A stretch of DNA of 64,000 bases, from positions 25,145,764 to 25,209,763 of the forward strand of contig NC_088306.1 of NCBI RefSeq assembly GCF_032854445.1. Direction: 5' to 3'. Made by a program: the position numbers and the translations under genes. This document shows positions 1 through 11,940 of the stretch, in pieces. Numbering within the stretch: position 1 is the stretch's first letter; every line of letters begins with the position of its first letter. This DNA comes from Liolophura sinensis. Lineage: Eukaryota; Mollusca; Polyplacophora; Chitonida; Chitonidae. The notes below the pieces were generated by a model. That model did not search any database and was not told the DNA's origin. It was given only the letters and a program-made list of their open reading frames with translations.

Positions 1-145
1 CGGTATGTGTTGATGTCAAGGCGTGTTCTTTAATCTCCATTAAGTAACATCACGCAACAGCCCTCGTCTTTGATTTGTACCCGCGATCAGCAGGTTTACC
101 GGAGAGACTTGTTGTTGTTGTGGCTCTTCTTCTTGGGAATTGGGC

Positions 146-376
146 ATGGCCCAATGACCCAGAAGTCTTTCACAAATGCGGTCGTTGTGAGTTCAAGTCC
201 AGTTCATCCTGGCTTCTACCCCGGCCGTAGGTGGGAATGTCTGCCAGTAACCTGCAGATGGCCAGGGATTTCACCCGGGTTCTGTCCGCCTTCCTCCCAC
301 CATCATGCTGGCCGCCGTCGTACATGTATAAGTGAAATATTCTTGAGTACGACCTAAAACACTAAATAAATAAATC
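146..376 (+). mobile_element. SINE-A copy, degraded head
   Basis: Typical order: CAATGACCCAGAAG, B-box GTGAGTTCAAGTCC, CATGCTGGCCGCCGTCGTAC, ATATTCTTGAGTACGACCTA, then TAAA tail. The tRNA A-box part is lost. Confidence 0.8.
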
Positions 377-379
377 GTG

Positions 380-3300
380 AGAAAGGTGTGCTTGATCGTG
401 TGGGTGTGTTTTTGAAATGCGCATGCGTCGAAACTTGTGATTGCATATATCTTTTTTTTGTTATACTGTTATAAGTTTTTATTTATCTTTTTTTTTCGAA
501 GGTTGAGTTTGAGTGTGTAATTATGACTGTATTCACACCCAAAGTTCGCACCCAAACTTCATGGTCACTTGGCACACGCATTCGTGTGTTTGTTTATATA
601 ACATACTGGGAAACGTATATATGTTTATTAGCTAAATAACTGCTAAAAAAGTTAATTGACGAAAATATCTTGGTTGTATATAATGGTTGTGCCAGTTTGG
701 AATCGGAACGGGTTCTGTTCATCTTGATTCCCCACATAAAGGGTCTCCGCATAAGAGCCGCTTTATATACGTAGGCCTAACTTCACACTTGACTCGCACG
801 GACTATTTTGCTGTGGCATTGGTATATAAAGAAATAGTTTTCGCCTGAAGGCTGGCTAAAATCTCAATTAAGTCATTAAGCGGTCCTGTGAGAAACCAGG
901 ATAGACCTATATATGGTAAAGGAATCCGCATGTTTTGTAATGAGACATGCAAATAACCCCGTGAGCCTATAGCGTACCACTCATGCGTGATAAGTATGTC
1001 ATTGCTCATCGCTTCCGGGTGTCGAGATAGCGTTTAACACTTTGTGATGGCAACGTACGAGTCTGGACGACGCGTTTCTTTCCGAAGCGCCGAACGATAT
1101 TGTCGTAGTTATTGATACACGTGACTGCTAACATCCCACGTGCCGTCACGCTGAGCTTTGTCTAGTCTGAGCCGAGGTCGCCGGCAGCTTTTTTAACTGT
1201 CACATGATGGTGATGAATTTTAAGGGAAAACAAGTTTTATACATATATAGACGTCATTCAGGGGTGTTAGTGAAGTAGGCTATATCTGCAAAAAGTTTCA
1301 GGAAATACGAAATCCCTATAGTCAGGTTTAAAGCACTCTGGTTGTAAGAACTAGATCAACGGTCTCAAACTATGAAGGCCCGGGTTCAAGACCAAGGCAA
1401 GTCTAAAGCAAGGAGATGATCTTGTCTGTGTGCATGGGCCCCATGAGATCTGCATTCAGTTCCTTTCTGGGAGAAGGAATTTTCAAGATTTTCATTTTTC
1501 CATTGTTTTCGGAACATTCTTGACAGTAAGCCGCATACTCCTTGGCGCCGTCTAACTGTGCATTAAAGCGAGCGTAAAGAGAGTGGCGCATTCGCTGTCA
1601 GTAGTATCAATAATCAACTGATTTTTCTCTCTCGTATAATCTTCATACAATTTCGCTGTGGCAACCTTCAATAATCGCGTTCCATACGTATGGCATACGA
1701 AAAGTACCCGAGTATATCGCCAAATGTGGACGGTTTATTCTTCGATCATTCCAAATTCAATCCAATCACTATCCGCCATAGTGTAAGCAAAAAATTCTTT
1801 GCCATGGCGTTAACAAATCTTAAAAAAAACAAATAAACCTTTTTTCATGGTATTTTTATGGTACACGCTACCTTTGAAGGCGGCAGGGTAAGTACAATAG
1901 TCAAATCAATGTTTGTTTCCCTGAATGGACCACCTTGTCGGGTGTCCTCGGTATGTCGATCTAGTGAAGCAGTAGTATATAAGTACCTCGTATCTTAACA
2001 AGTGCTTGGACCATTCCTTTATGCTGAGCGACAAACAATAAATGCCGAGATTATCAAGTTTAACGACTTTACAGGAGTGATTCATGCTGTGGCCGTCCTT
2101 GGGCTATGAGTCACAGACCTACATGTAAATACACTGCCCCTCATATAGTATGTCCATGATGTTTTGAATACCATTGTTGTGTTGACTTAGCGGTGATATT
2201 GTTTGCATGAATATTCATAGAGCATTTTGAGCATTATTTTACTTTAAGTAGATCTGTGTGGTCATCACGATGAAGTTTTATATCAACTTTGTATTCATGT
2301 ATGCATTTAAGGAAAGGTCGGTAATTTTTTAATGTTTCTATAAACCAAATTATACTGTACTTAATGTTTCAACTAAAGTGTGTAATCTTTGAACGTGAAA
2401 ACATTTTTCAATCTTTTAAATTACATTTTAGTTTACATAAAATTTCAGACAAAGATATTTTCATACCTCAAGATAAGAATCTTTACTGAAAACCTTTCTT
2501 ACTTATCTACACCTTTTTTGACCACCATTTACTGGTTTTCCCTGTTCTGGAAAACAAAATATGTGGAAAAGGTGGAAAAGGTGAAAACAGTGTTATTTGA
2601 AATTTCAAATGATTGTATGTTATCAGTTGTATATAATATTGCATGCATGTTCTGGCAGTTCAGGGTCTATGCTCAAATACTTAAATCTATGGGATATTCA
2701 GCGAATTCAGCGTTTGGACTTGTTGTTTTTTTTTGTAGAATTTATTATTTTTATTGAATGGCACTACGACTCACTGATCCTTGATTCCCCCAACGTGTGC
2801 CTGCAAGGTGCTAACAATATACCGCAAAACATTCGCCGGCAATTTGTTTTCAAATTAGCTAAAAGTCCTTGAGCTCATTTGATAATCATCCCAGAAATAC
2901 GCGTGCAGCAAAACGTGCTCCACGTGGCTTCAGTATCACCATAAATATTATTCCAATCAGTTTTTGAAACCAATACATATAAAATGAATATGCACGGAGC
3001 TTCTTCTCAAAGTGAAAGAAAATAAAAAAATGTACTATGCGTCAATGCAAAGGCAACAGACATAAAAAAAAAACTGTGCAGAGGTAGATTAACACGAAGC
3101 TGGATTCATGGGTTACGTGTGATTATTTGTCAATTGTTCCATTGTTGTCGCTGCTCTGGATTTCCTCTCGGTGCTTTAGTCTTTTGTGTTTTACGCCAGC
3201 TTTCAAGACTTCTTTGACTGTATAAAATGCCTAAATTTTATGATAGACTTTGTGTGTTACTTCTGCCGTCATTGACGTCGCAGATTTCATTTTACCTTAA

Positions 3301-3512
3301 AGAACGTATTTTTGATATCAGAATGGTTCGTTCCTAAGCATGCATAAGAAGTTATTGCACTAGGAAACTTCAAAAATGGCGAATACAACGCGGTTGGACA
3401 ACTAAAATATAGAAATATAGTGATTTTTCTGAAAAGTTATTACCCTTTTTGACTTGTATTTCTTTATGTATTACTGTATTCCATTTTAATGTCAGTCATA
3501 TTATCTTTTCAG
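380..3512. other. Gene-free AT-rich stretch
   Basis: Apart from the integrase relic at 1.4-1.6 kb, I see only AT-rich sequence. A short tRNA-like B-box remnant lies near 1,380-1,395 (GGGTTCAAGACC). Open frames at 2.4-2.9 kb are AT-rich and look random. Confidence 0.4.
1403..1591 (-). pseudogene. Relic of a retrotransposon integrase (Ty3/gypsy-like)
   Basis: The minus-strand frame of 62 codons contains AKEYAAYCQECSENNGK, a CxxC half of an integrase zinc-binding motif. About 25 residues later it contains ELNADLMGP, resembling the DL-x-GP that opens the integrase catalytic core in gypsy-type elements. The spacing between the two fits. The frame stops soon after and no reverse transcriptase, protease or LTR is visible nearby, so this is a short decayed fragment. 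The family assignment is by motif only. Confidence 0.35.
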
Positions 3513-3579
3513 GCAAACCTGTGACGTCAACGCCCTGGTTCAGAAAATGCGACCTCTATGCAAAGATAATGTCAATCAC
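3513..3579 (+). CDS. Orphan candidate coding exon
   Basis: A 67-nt segment lies between a strong acceptor (TTATCTTTTCAG) and a strong donor (CAC|GTAAGTA). After one base the frame reads QTCDVNALVQKMRPL then CKDNVNH, with no stop, giving phase 2 to phase 0. The composition looks coding, unlike the AT-rich flanks. I do not recognise the peptide and find no partner exon nearby. It could belong to an upstream gene that mostly lies outside the window, or be chance. Confidence 0.35.
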
Positions 3580-3884
3580 GTAAGTATACAGTATTTGTAT
3601 ATCTGATACTTTCCCATGATAATTTGTTTATTTACGTGTGATGTATAGAACTGCAAGTCGTATTAGCGGAAGTCAAGTGGCCCAAGGCCGAGAGAGGCTA
3701 CCGAGTTGGCTACAGGAGGTTTGTCAGCCTCTAAATGTTACCAAGACCTCACGACCCCGGCCAAGTCTTAATGATTATCAAAGGCCTAATGGAAACTGCC
3801 AAGAGCTAATTGTCAGCAAGTTCCCACGAAAACCGACAAACCCTGTCATCCAGGTATCACGATAACCATCAAGCGCTGAACACG

Positions 3885-4612
3885 TAGTTCACACAAAACC
3901 GACAAGCGCTGTCACCAAGGCCCCCACGAAAACCGACAAGCTGTAATTATCTCCAATGCCCCACGAAAACCGCCAAGCTTTACTTGTCACCAAGGCCCCA
4001 CGAAAACCACCAAGCTGTAATTGTCTCCACGGCCCCACGAAAAGCACCAAGCTTTACTTGTCACCAAGGCCCCACAAAAACGGCCAAGCTGTAATTGGCT
4101 CCACGGCCCCACGAAACCACCAAGCTTTATTTGTCACCAAGGCCCCCACGAAAACGGCCAAGCTGTAATTGTCTCCACGGCCCCACCAAAACCGCCAAGC
4201 TTTACTTGTCACCAAGGCCCCACGAAAACAGCCAAGCTGTAATTGTCTCCACGGCCCCACGAAAACCACCAAGCTTTACTTGTCACCAAGACCCCACGAA
4301 AACAGCAAGCTGTAATTGTCTCTACGGCCCCACAAAAACCACCAAGCTTTACTTGTCACCAAGACCCACGAAAACCGACAAGCTCTAATTGTCTCCAATG
4401 CCCCACCAAAACCGCCAAGCTTTACTTGTCACCAAGGCCCCACGAAAACGGCCAAGCTGTAATTGTCTCCACGGCCCCACGAAAACCACCAAGCTTTACT
4501 TGTCACCAAGACCCCACGAAAACAGCCAAGCTGTAATTGTCTCTACGGCCCCACAAAAACCACCAAGCTTTACTTGTCACCAAGACCAGACGAAAACCGA
4601 CAAGCTCTAATT
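3885..4612. repeat. Minisatellite: 37-bp monomers in 74-bp dimers
   Basis: Two alternating 37-bp versions share CCCCACGAAAAC and CCAAG. One continues CTGTAATTGTCTCCACGG and the other CTTTACTTGTCACCAAGG. They pair into a 74-bp higher-order unit, about ten dimers long, with decayed units upstream from about 3,820. Because 74 is not a multiple of three, the long frames here cycle through all three phases with the same peptide, as a non-coding array would. Confidence 0.9.
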
Positions 4613-5271
4613 GTCACTCAGTCCTATCACTTATTACAAGATACCGATCGTTTGTGTAGAATATGGGCTTATTGTGCGAATATTGCCAGTCTGTAACACC
4701 CTGTGTATTTTTAAGTATTAATATTTTCCTCTTTATCGCTGAAACAATCTCCACTATATTGATTCTATTTTGCTTATGTTCTTATAAAAAAATCGATGGA
4801 CGATATCATCATGGCATATGCCGCCACATATATTAGTTTCCGTGTATATAACTTATGGTTTGAAATCGACTGCCCGTTTTTCTTTCACTTAGCTGACTCC
4901 ACTTAGGGGACGTCGCTATATTTTTTCGATGTTTACACCCGTATTATGCCTCCAGGAAATTCCCAACCTCCTAACCCTGGAGATATATAAATTTTATTAT
5001 GTTTTCCCCAAGCGATGTTATCAAAGAACAAAGCTGATTTATTTTACATGTACCTCTCCAGATAGTTTGAGTACATGTCTTTCCTGCTGAATGGTTAAAA
5101 CCGTGTGCAATTGATTAACATACGAGTTTTTGCTTTTCACGTAATGTTATAACAATATTTTTGTTGTCGTTCAAACGCAGTATATTGGATAGTTATGTTT
5201 CCACGACATTTGTGTATGTTGAAAGGCACTTGTGTGAACAGAAATAGCAGCAAGATGATACTTCTACCAGA
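4613..5271. other. Gene-free stretch
   Basis: AT-rich unique-looking sequence between the 74-bp array and a SINE. I see no coding or structural signal. Confidence 0.4.
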
Positions 5272-5536
5272 TATTTATTTATTTGATTGGTGTTTTACGC
5301 CGTACTCAAGAATATTTCACTTATACAACGGCGGCCAGCATTGTGGTGGGTGGAAACCGGGCACAGCCTGGGGGAAATCCACGAACATCCGCAGGTTGCT
5401 GGAAAACCTTCCCACGTACGGCCGGAGAGGAAGTCAGCATGAGCTGGACTTGAACTCACAGCGACCGCATTGGTGAGAGACTCCTGGGTCATTACGCTGC
5501 GCTAGCGCGCTAACCGACTGAGCCACGGAGGCCCCT
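5272..5536 (-). mobile_element. SINE-A copy, full length
   Basis: Full-length minus copy with TAAA tail, core, and intact head (reverse of GGGGCCTCCGTGGCTCAG). The head has A-box TGGCTCAGTCGG and B-box AGTTCAAGTCC, which mark a tRNA-derived pol III promoter. Confidence 0.9.
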
Positions 5537-6604
5537 CCATCAGATATAATGTGATGCCTAACTGGGGCGAATATAACTGACATGACACCTACACAAGTCA
5601 CAGTTATTACAGACACCGGTCCCACCAATGCGTTGCCCACCTCTCTTTATTCTGACCGCACATCATTGCTTATCGTCCCACGATTTCACTATTATCGGGA
5701 GAGATTAATTTGGTTCTTCTTTGCCCGTGACGACCTGGTTTCTGAGTTATATCCGCTCCAAATAAAGTCCGGCTGGGATTTCGTGTAATTCTCTCTTCAC
5801 GACACGTCATTCGAATCTATCGATTTTTGCTCTGTCGAAAGACACCTGTTTTTCTGATACGAGTGAAAAATGTCGTCTCGCGTGTCTCGCATTTCCAAAG
5901 CAAAAAAAAGAAAGAAGCCACTTCAGCAATACAAGTTTGGCCTCACTGATCGCCCACAAATTGACCATAAATTCATGTACGGTAGTCTTCATACTTAAAC
6001 CCCGATCTCCACCAACAAAATTGGTAAATTATCGATGTATTAATGAGATCATGCACTTCGTTCAGTCACGGTATCAACTACGTGTTACAATGTTACGGTG
6101 GTTTCCGTAATCCATTCTGAGTTACGTTCATAAGCCTTCTGTATCAGCTTTGTGCTCCTTCGACATTCCATGATTCCTGTTGACTCCTGCTCTCCCTTCA
6201 GTATCTACTCGAGATGTTGTCCGATAATTTTATGTGCATGTTTACTTTGTTGGACTTCACATCGGTAATGGAAACTGAAATGATCGGGAACATAAATTAG
6301 GCAGTTTGCATGATTTCGTTTATTCCGATAGCTCTTTGAGTTTTATGCAGCAACTGTTAGAAATATTATTCGATTCTAAAAAAAAAGATTCGCGTGCAGC
6401 TTTATTATGCGGAGACTCAGATCAAATTCGAAAAATAATTTGGTCCACAGTATTACATACTATTTTCCTTATTTAGGGTGGCTTATTCTAAAGATGGGAC
6501 CAGAGTTTCAAATGGACTTGGATCTTCTGGTGACGGAAAAACTGCGCTATAACCGCATTGTGGTTGCTGCATGACAAGTTTTACTTTAGTTGCAATCTAC
6601 AATC
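5537..6604. other. Gene-free stretch
   Basis: Short open frames only, none with recognisable content, and no splice-site pair I would trust. It leads directly into the 19-bp array. Confidence 0.4.
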
Positions 6605-8214
6605 TGCTAGAACTACCACGACTGGTTAGAACTACCACGATTGGCTAGAACTACCACGATTGGCTAGAACTTCCACGACTGGCTAGAACTACCACGATTG
6701 GCTAGAACTACCACGATTGGCTAGAACTACCACAACAGGCTAGAACTACCACAACAGGCTAGAACTACCACGATTGGCTAGAACTTCCACGACTGGCTAG
6801 AACTACCACGATTGGCTAGAACTACCATGATTGGCTAGAACTACCACGATTGGCTAGAACTACCACAACAGGCTAGAACTACCACAACAGGCTAGAACTA
6901 CCACGATTGGCTAAAACTACCACGACTGGCTAGAACTACCACGATTGGCTAGAACTACCACAACACGCTAGAACTACCACGATTGGGTAGAACTACCACA
7001 ACAGGCTAGAACTACCACGATTGGCTAGAACTACCACGACTGGCTAGAACTACCACGATTGGCTAGAACTACCACAACACGCTAGAACTACCACGATTGG
7101 CTAGAACTTCCACGACTGGCTAGAACTACCACGATTGGCTAGAACTACCATGACTGGCTAGAACTACCACGATTGGCTAGAACTACCACAACAGGCTAGA
7201 ACTACCACAACAGGCTAGAACTACCACGATTGGCTAAAACTACCACGACTGGCTAGAACTACCACGATTGGCTAGAACTACCACGATTGGCTAGAACTAC
7301 CAAAACAGGCTAGAACTACCACGATTGGCTAGAGCTACCACAACAGGCTAGAACTACCACAACAGGCTAGAACTACCACAACAGACTAGAGCTACCACAA
7401 CAGGCTAGAACTACCACAACATGCTAGAACTACCACAACTGGCTAGAACTACCACGATTGGCTAGAACTACCACGATTGACTAGAACTTCCACGACTGGT
7501 TAGAAGTACCACGATTGGCTAGAACTACCACGATTGGCTAGAACTACCACAACAGACTAGAACTACCACGACTGGCTAGAACTACCACAACAGGCTAGAT
7601 CTACCACGATTGGCTAGAACTACCACAACAGGCTAGAACTACCACGACTGGCTAGAACTACCACAACAGGCTAGAACTACCACAACAGGCTAGAACTACC
7701 ACGATTGGCTAAAACTACCACGATTGGCTAGAACTACCACAACAGGCTAGAACTACCACGATTGGCTAGAACTACCACGATTGGCTAGAACTACCACGAT
7801 TGGCTAGAACTACCACGATTGGCTAGAACTACCACAACAGGCTAGAACTACCACGATTGGCTAGAACTTCCACGACTGGCTAGAACTACCACGACTGGCT
7901 AGAACTACCACGATTGGCTAGAACTACCATGATTGGCTAGAACTTCCACGACTGGCCAGAACTTCCACGACTGGCTAGAACTACCACAACAGGCTAGAAC
8001 TACCACAACAGGCTAGAACTACCACAACAGGCTAGAACTACCACAACAGGCTAGAACTACCACAACAGGCTAGAACTACCACGATTGGCTAGAACTTCCA
8101 CGACTGGCTAGAACTACCACCACTGGCTAGAACTACCACAACAGACTAGAACTACCACAACAGGCTAGAACTACCACAACAGACTAGAACTACCACAACA
8201 GGCTAGAACTACCA
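6605..8214. repeat. Large 19-bp minisatellite, about 85 copies
   Basis: The unit is GGCTAGAACTACCAC plus a variable four- or five-base end. The main variants are CGATT, CGACT and CAACA, with rarer changes such as TTCCAC for CTACCAC. Units run head to tail without interruption. Variant units are not random: short blocks of the same order recur, so multi-unit segments have themselves been duplicated. Every frame holds TAG from GGCTAG, so it is non-coding. Confidence 0.95.
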
Positions 8215-8499
8215 ATCTCACCTTGCACAATCTTCACGCATTTGTTCATGCCTTCTGAGAAGAGAAATTAGCATATGTGATTCCGGATATGTGATTGTCT
8301 CGGACTGATGCAAATTTGCTGACTTCGCGTTTCGGCTTGACTGGGTGGGGCATCATGTGTAGAGTTTTCGGCACTGCGTTCTAAAGATTGGGTGTAACTT
8401 GCTTATCTATAGTATGTCCACGCTGGCTTCCGCCTGAAACAAAGGGAGATCTCAGTATGCCTGTGTGATCAACATACTAACTGCCGTTAAATACAAAAG

Positions 8500-8880
8500 A
8501 CACACAGACAGTAACATCAGGGCCGCGATGACAGTGGTAGTTGGCAATAGGTCACATCTAACGGGTAAAATCCGGCATCGTGCCATTTTACCTCAGATAT
8601 AAAGGGTTTATTCTAACCGTTCATGACATCATTGGTCTAAAATTACACAAAATTCTGTTTTTTGTTGAACCTAAGTCTGCTAAAGCCCTGCTCCTGTAAG
8701 GGGCGCGTGTAATTTACCACTATTTATGCATTTATATAAATAGTTGACATAAAACCATGACTGAGTAAATTGCCGTATTTCAAGCGTTGTGTGTGACCAT
8801 TTCCAAGCTACCACTCTGTCGTCCCTGCTCTGATTTTACTCTCTATGCTGTACCTTGTGTCCTGAACAAGCCCGGCCTGG
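8500..8880. repeat. Interspersed repeat family R1, copy 1
   Basis: Shares ACTATTTATGCATTTA, ATAAAACC and GCCGTATTTCA in order with 32.28-32.70 kb, and GGTAAAATCCGG-like and TTTACCTCAG-like blocks with 26.19-26.36 kb. The nature of the element is unknown to me. Confidence 0.6.
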
Positions 8881-9049
8881 TTATGGCTAGCCTAATCGTC
8901 AAGGCGTCTGTCTGTCGTTTTCTCTGACACACCAGACGCCGGTTCAATCCCAGCCTCGGGCAAGCAATTTCGAGATTTCTCTCCTTTTTTCTTTCCGATG
9001 TTTTCGGGTGGCAATAACATTACGACAGCGTCCGTTGTGTTGTTTAAGT

Positions 9050-9256
9050 CATTTTAACGAAGGTTCCACGACATCATTGTACTTGCACCAAAATGGCGTA
9101 AACATTGTAGCAACCAGTCGTTTCACTATCTCCTTAATGCTGAACACCAAGCCAGAAAGTTACAACTCCCTCTTTTAAGGTCTTGTGTCGGTGTGACCCT
9201 GGATCTACCGCCTCCCGAATCGGACGCTCTCCCCACTGTGCTATCGGGCCGGTATA
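9050..9256 (-). mobile_element. SINE-B fragment
   Basis: Reverse-strand head and body. AATGCTGAACACCAAGCCAG and CTCTTTTAAGGTCT parallel the 14.7-14.9 kb copy. Confidence 0.55.
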
Positions 9257-10202
9257 AGTCCGATTTATTTGAATTACCGATGTTTAATAAAAAAGAAGTC
9301 AGAAAAGGAAAACGTCTTGGTTAAATGTTACACCAAAATCTTCTGTTCTCCAAGTGCTGTTTATAAACATTTTCATTATTGTCTTGTTTTGTGGAGAGAA
9401 ATACGTGACATGTTTTGTATGTAACCACACTGTAACGCCCTTAGATCGAGATCAGTACAACGTGGTATTATTCAGAACACTGGGGTTTTCCACACCGGGT
9501 CATTCTTGTTCCAGATCTGGATACCAACTAACGACATGGGTCAAGAATGGAATGCCAATGAGCAGCAATTTCGCAGAGACAATGGAAATTGGAACCTGAT
9601 TGCGCCAGTGCTAAATTTGTTTCGTTCAAGATAACCTATAGCGAGGGTGTAATTTGTTTAATTTACTGATAAAATATTTTTATGTGATATTTTTTTAATA
9701 ACATATCCTGTAATATTCACAAGATGCAGCTTACATTGGCTTAAAGGGACTAATAATAATTTGATACAAAATGGGAGTTCTTTTACACTGGCTAAAATAT
9801 CTTCTCTCTCTCGATCAGGTCACATTCACTTTCGTTTTATCCCTTGACTGTTTCCCGTGTAGTTGGGAACAGACGACGGCGTTTCTGTCGGCTTCGCTTG
9901 CAGGTGCTCGGAGTTGTCATTTGAACTCTTGTGGGAGCCACGGACAGGTATCATTAGAGACCGGGTTTGTGTTTGTCACAACAGAAAACGGTCGTTCTCG
10001 CGATTACGGCAAAGGTAGAATTTTTCCCTCGCAGCGGTTATATATCTTACCCATACCTTTTTCTACCTCAAGCGCCGAACATCACCTTGCACGCTGTCTT
10101 TCAGGAAGACACTGACGGCATATCAAAGCTGCGAAAGAGTGCTTGCGGCTTCTTGGTTGCACAAAAAATATATATGTAATATAAAGCCAAACACTGCGTA
10201 GC

Positions 10203-10495
10203 GTGTTGACTGATGAACATATTCTTCAGATTTGTTTTCGTGCCAGTCAAAAATGCAACCATGACATAGATAAACAACGATATTATCTGGAGGTCAAAGC
10301 TCGCTTATCGGAGCATGTCGGTCCTAACGAAGCTATCATGCGAGGATGCGAGACGGCAAGTCGTTTTATTGAAGCAGCACTAGATGAAAAAGAGCGGTGG
10401 AAATCCGTCCTGCAACAAGGAAGCACTCTAAGGACTCCTTCGTCGGCGTATGACTGAAAAATTGTTAAGTACAACGTCAAACACCAAGCAGTGTC
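10203..10495 (+). mobile_element. SINE-B copy
   Basis: Body and tail match the 14.6-14.9 kb element in opposite orientation: TCCTGCAACAAGGAAGCAC, GGACTCCTTCGTCGGCGTAT, then AACGTCAAACACCAAGC. Its 84-codon open frame is a property of the repeat. Confidence 0.65.
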
Positions 10496-10689
10496 GACCT
10501 GTAGAGAAGCCATGTTATACCCATTTACACCAAGATCACCTCTGACCACCGGCTTTAGTATACATGCCTTTTCTTAAATTAACATCCATGACTAGACGAG
10601 CTCAAGCTCGAGGACTTTCATCTTAAAACCCACACTTTGTGGATTTCACACCACCTCTGCTCTCTCTCTTTTACACATATACACGTATT

Positions 10690-10762
10690 CTAAAGGACTC
10701 CTTCGTCGTCATATGACTGAAGTACTACGTTAAACCCAAAGCACGCACTCACGCACTCTTTC
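10690..10762 (+). mobile_element. SINE-B tail fragment
   Basis: Contains AAAGGACTCCTTCGTCGTCA, TATGACTGAAG and ACGTTAAACCC followed by CACGCACTCACGCACTC, the typical end of the family. Confidence 0.6.
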
Positions 10763-10771
10763 ACACATAAG

Positions 10772-11042
10772 TTTTTTTTATATTTATTTCTTTGGTTTGT
10801 GTTTTACGTCGTACTCACTTATTTCGCTTATACCACAGCGGCCAGCATAATGGTGGGAGGAAACCGAGTAGTGGCGGGATTAAACCCTCGACCATCCGCT
10901 GGTTGCTGACAGACCTTTCCACGTACAGCCGTAGAAGAAGACAGCATGAGCTGAACTTGAACTCACAGCGACCATATTGGTGAGCGGCTCCTGGGCCATT
11001 GCGCACCGTTGGTGTGCTAACCACCTCGGTCACTGAGGCCCT
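10772..11042 (-). mobile_element. SINE-A copy, full length but diverged
   Basis: Tail and core match. The head is diverged (CCACCTCGGTCACTGAGGCC on the + strand). Confidence 0.85.
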
Positions 11043-11149
11043 CACATAGTTTTAAAAAAGTTAGGAAATGTAGCTGATGTGATCTGAAACACAACCTTCT
11101 TTGTTTTCAGGTTATTGCTCTGTTGTTAAGTAAAGTGTTTTAGCGTTAT

Positions 11150-11480
11150 GTCTGTTGGCCAACATAATGTCTGTTAGCCAACATTATATCTGTTAGCCAA
11201 AGTTATGTCTGTTAGTCAACACTATGTCTGTTAGCCGACAATATGTCTCTTAGCCAACATGGTAACCGTCGGTGATGACGATATGTAATATCTGATATAT
11301 CTGATATATATTGAGCTAGATTGGAGCTAGATTAGTCTGTTAGCCAACATTATATCTGTTAGCCAATGTTATGTCTGTTAGTCAACACTATGTCTGTAAG
11401 CCGACAATATGTCTATTAGCCAACATGGTAACAGTCGCTGATATCGATATGTAATATCTGATATATATTGAGCTAGATTG
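11150..11480. repeat. 20-bp tandem repeat, itself duplicated as a block
   Basis: Units of about 20 bp (TTATGTCTGTTAGCCAACAT) repeat six times. A spacer with CGATATGTAATATCTGATAT and TGAGCTAGATTGG follows, and then the whole block recurs from about 11,333. This is a two-level duplication with the second block slightly diverged. Confidence 0.85.
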
Positions 11481-11760
11481 GAAAACATAAATAGAAGGTT
11501 GTGTTTTTGAGTAAGGATTTCTCCCATGGGCATTTTATTTGGGGATATGCGCCCTGATTCCGGTTTGAGTATGGTTGTTACATTACCTCACTGCCTTACC
11601 TTACACAACCATACACATGATCAATCAATGAATATATCAACCAGGTCAACCAACTAACCAAACGACCAAGCGTTTCTACCAGGTTCTTTTTTAGACGAAT
11701 AGACAGCATATAAGTATGCAAGGGGACAAAGGTACTTAAATTTTCATAACATACTACCTC
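11480..11760. other. Unassigned AT-rich stretch after the 20-bp array
   Basis: No repeats, coding signals or motifs recognised. Confidence 0.3.
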
Positions 11761-11904
11761 GACCTTTCTAATAAGAGGTAGCGAAGTAGCCTGCTGCCCC
11801 GCTTCCTCGCTGCATCACTGCCTCGCTGTATCACTGCCGCGCTGCGATATCATGCTACCTCGACCATTATAATACAGGGGCGAACCCCAAGCGTGCATAA
11901 ATAC

Positions 11905-11940
11905 ATAGATACCGAATAAAGGTCTTTATTCGGTATCTAT
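11905..11940. repeat. Perfect 17-bp hairpin
   Basis: The arm ATAGATACCGAATAAAG is followed by two bases and then its exact reverse complement. No other copy was noticed. Confidence 0.85.

Larger units (their letters stand above)
8215..11150. other. Repeat-rich, gene-free stretch
   Basis: It holds interspersed-repeat family R1 (8.5-8.9 kb), SINE-B copies (9.05-9.26, 10.20-10.50, 10.69-10.76 kb) and a SINE-A copy (10.77-11.04 kb). A tRNA-like segment near 8,880-8,960 ends GGTTCAATCCC and is probably a SINE head. No gene is recognised. Confidence 0.5.

Noticed and set aside
3956-4696. Overlapping proline- and lysine-rich frames, possible repeat protein
   Set aside because: The 74-bp unit shifts frame each turn and the same peptide appears in every frame, as expected of a non-coding minisatellite.
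6605-8214. CRISPR-like array
   Set aside because: Units of 19 bp are contiguous with no unique spacers, and the context is animal DNA.
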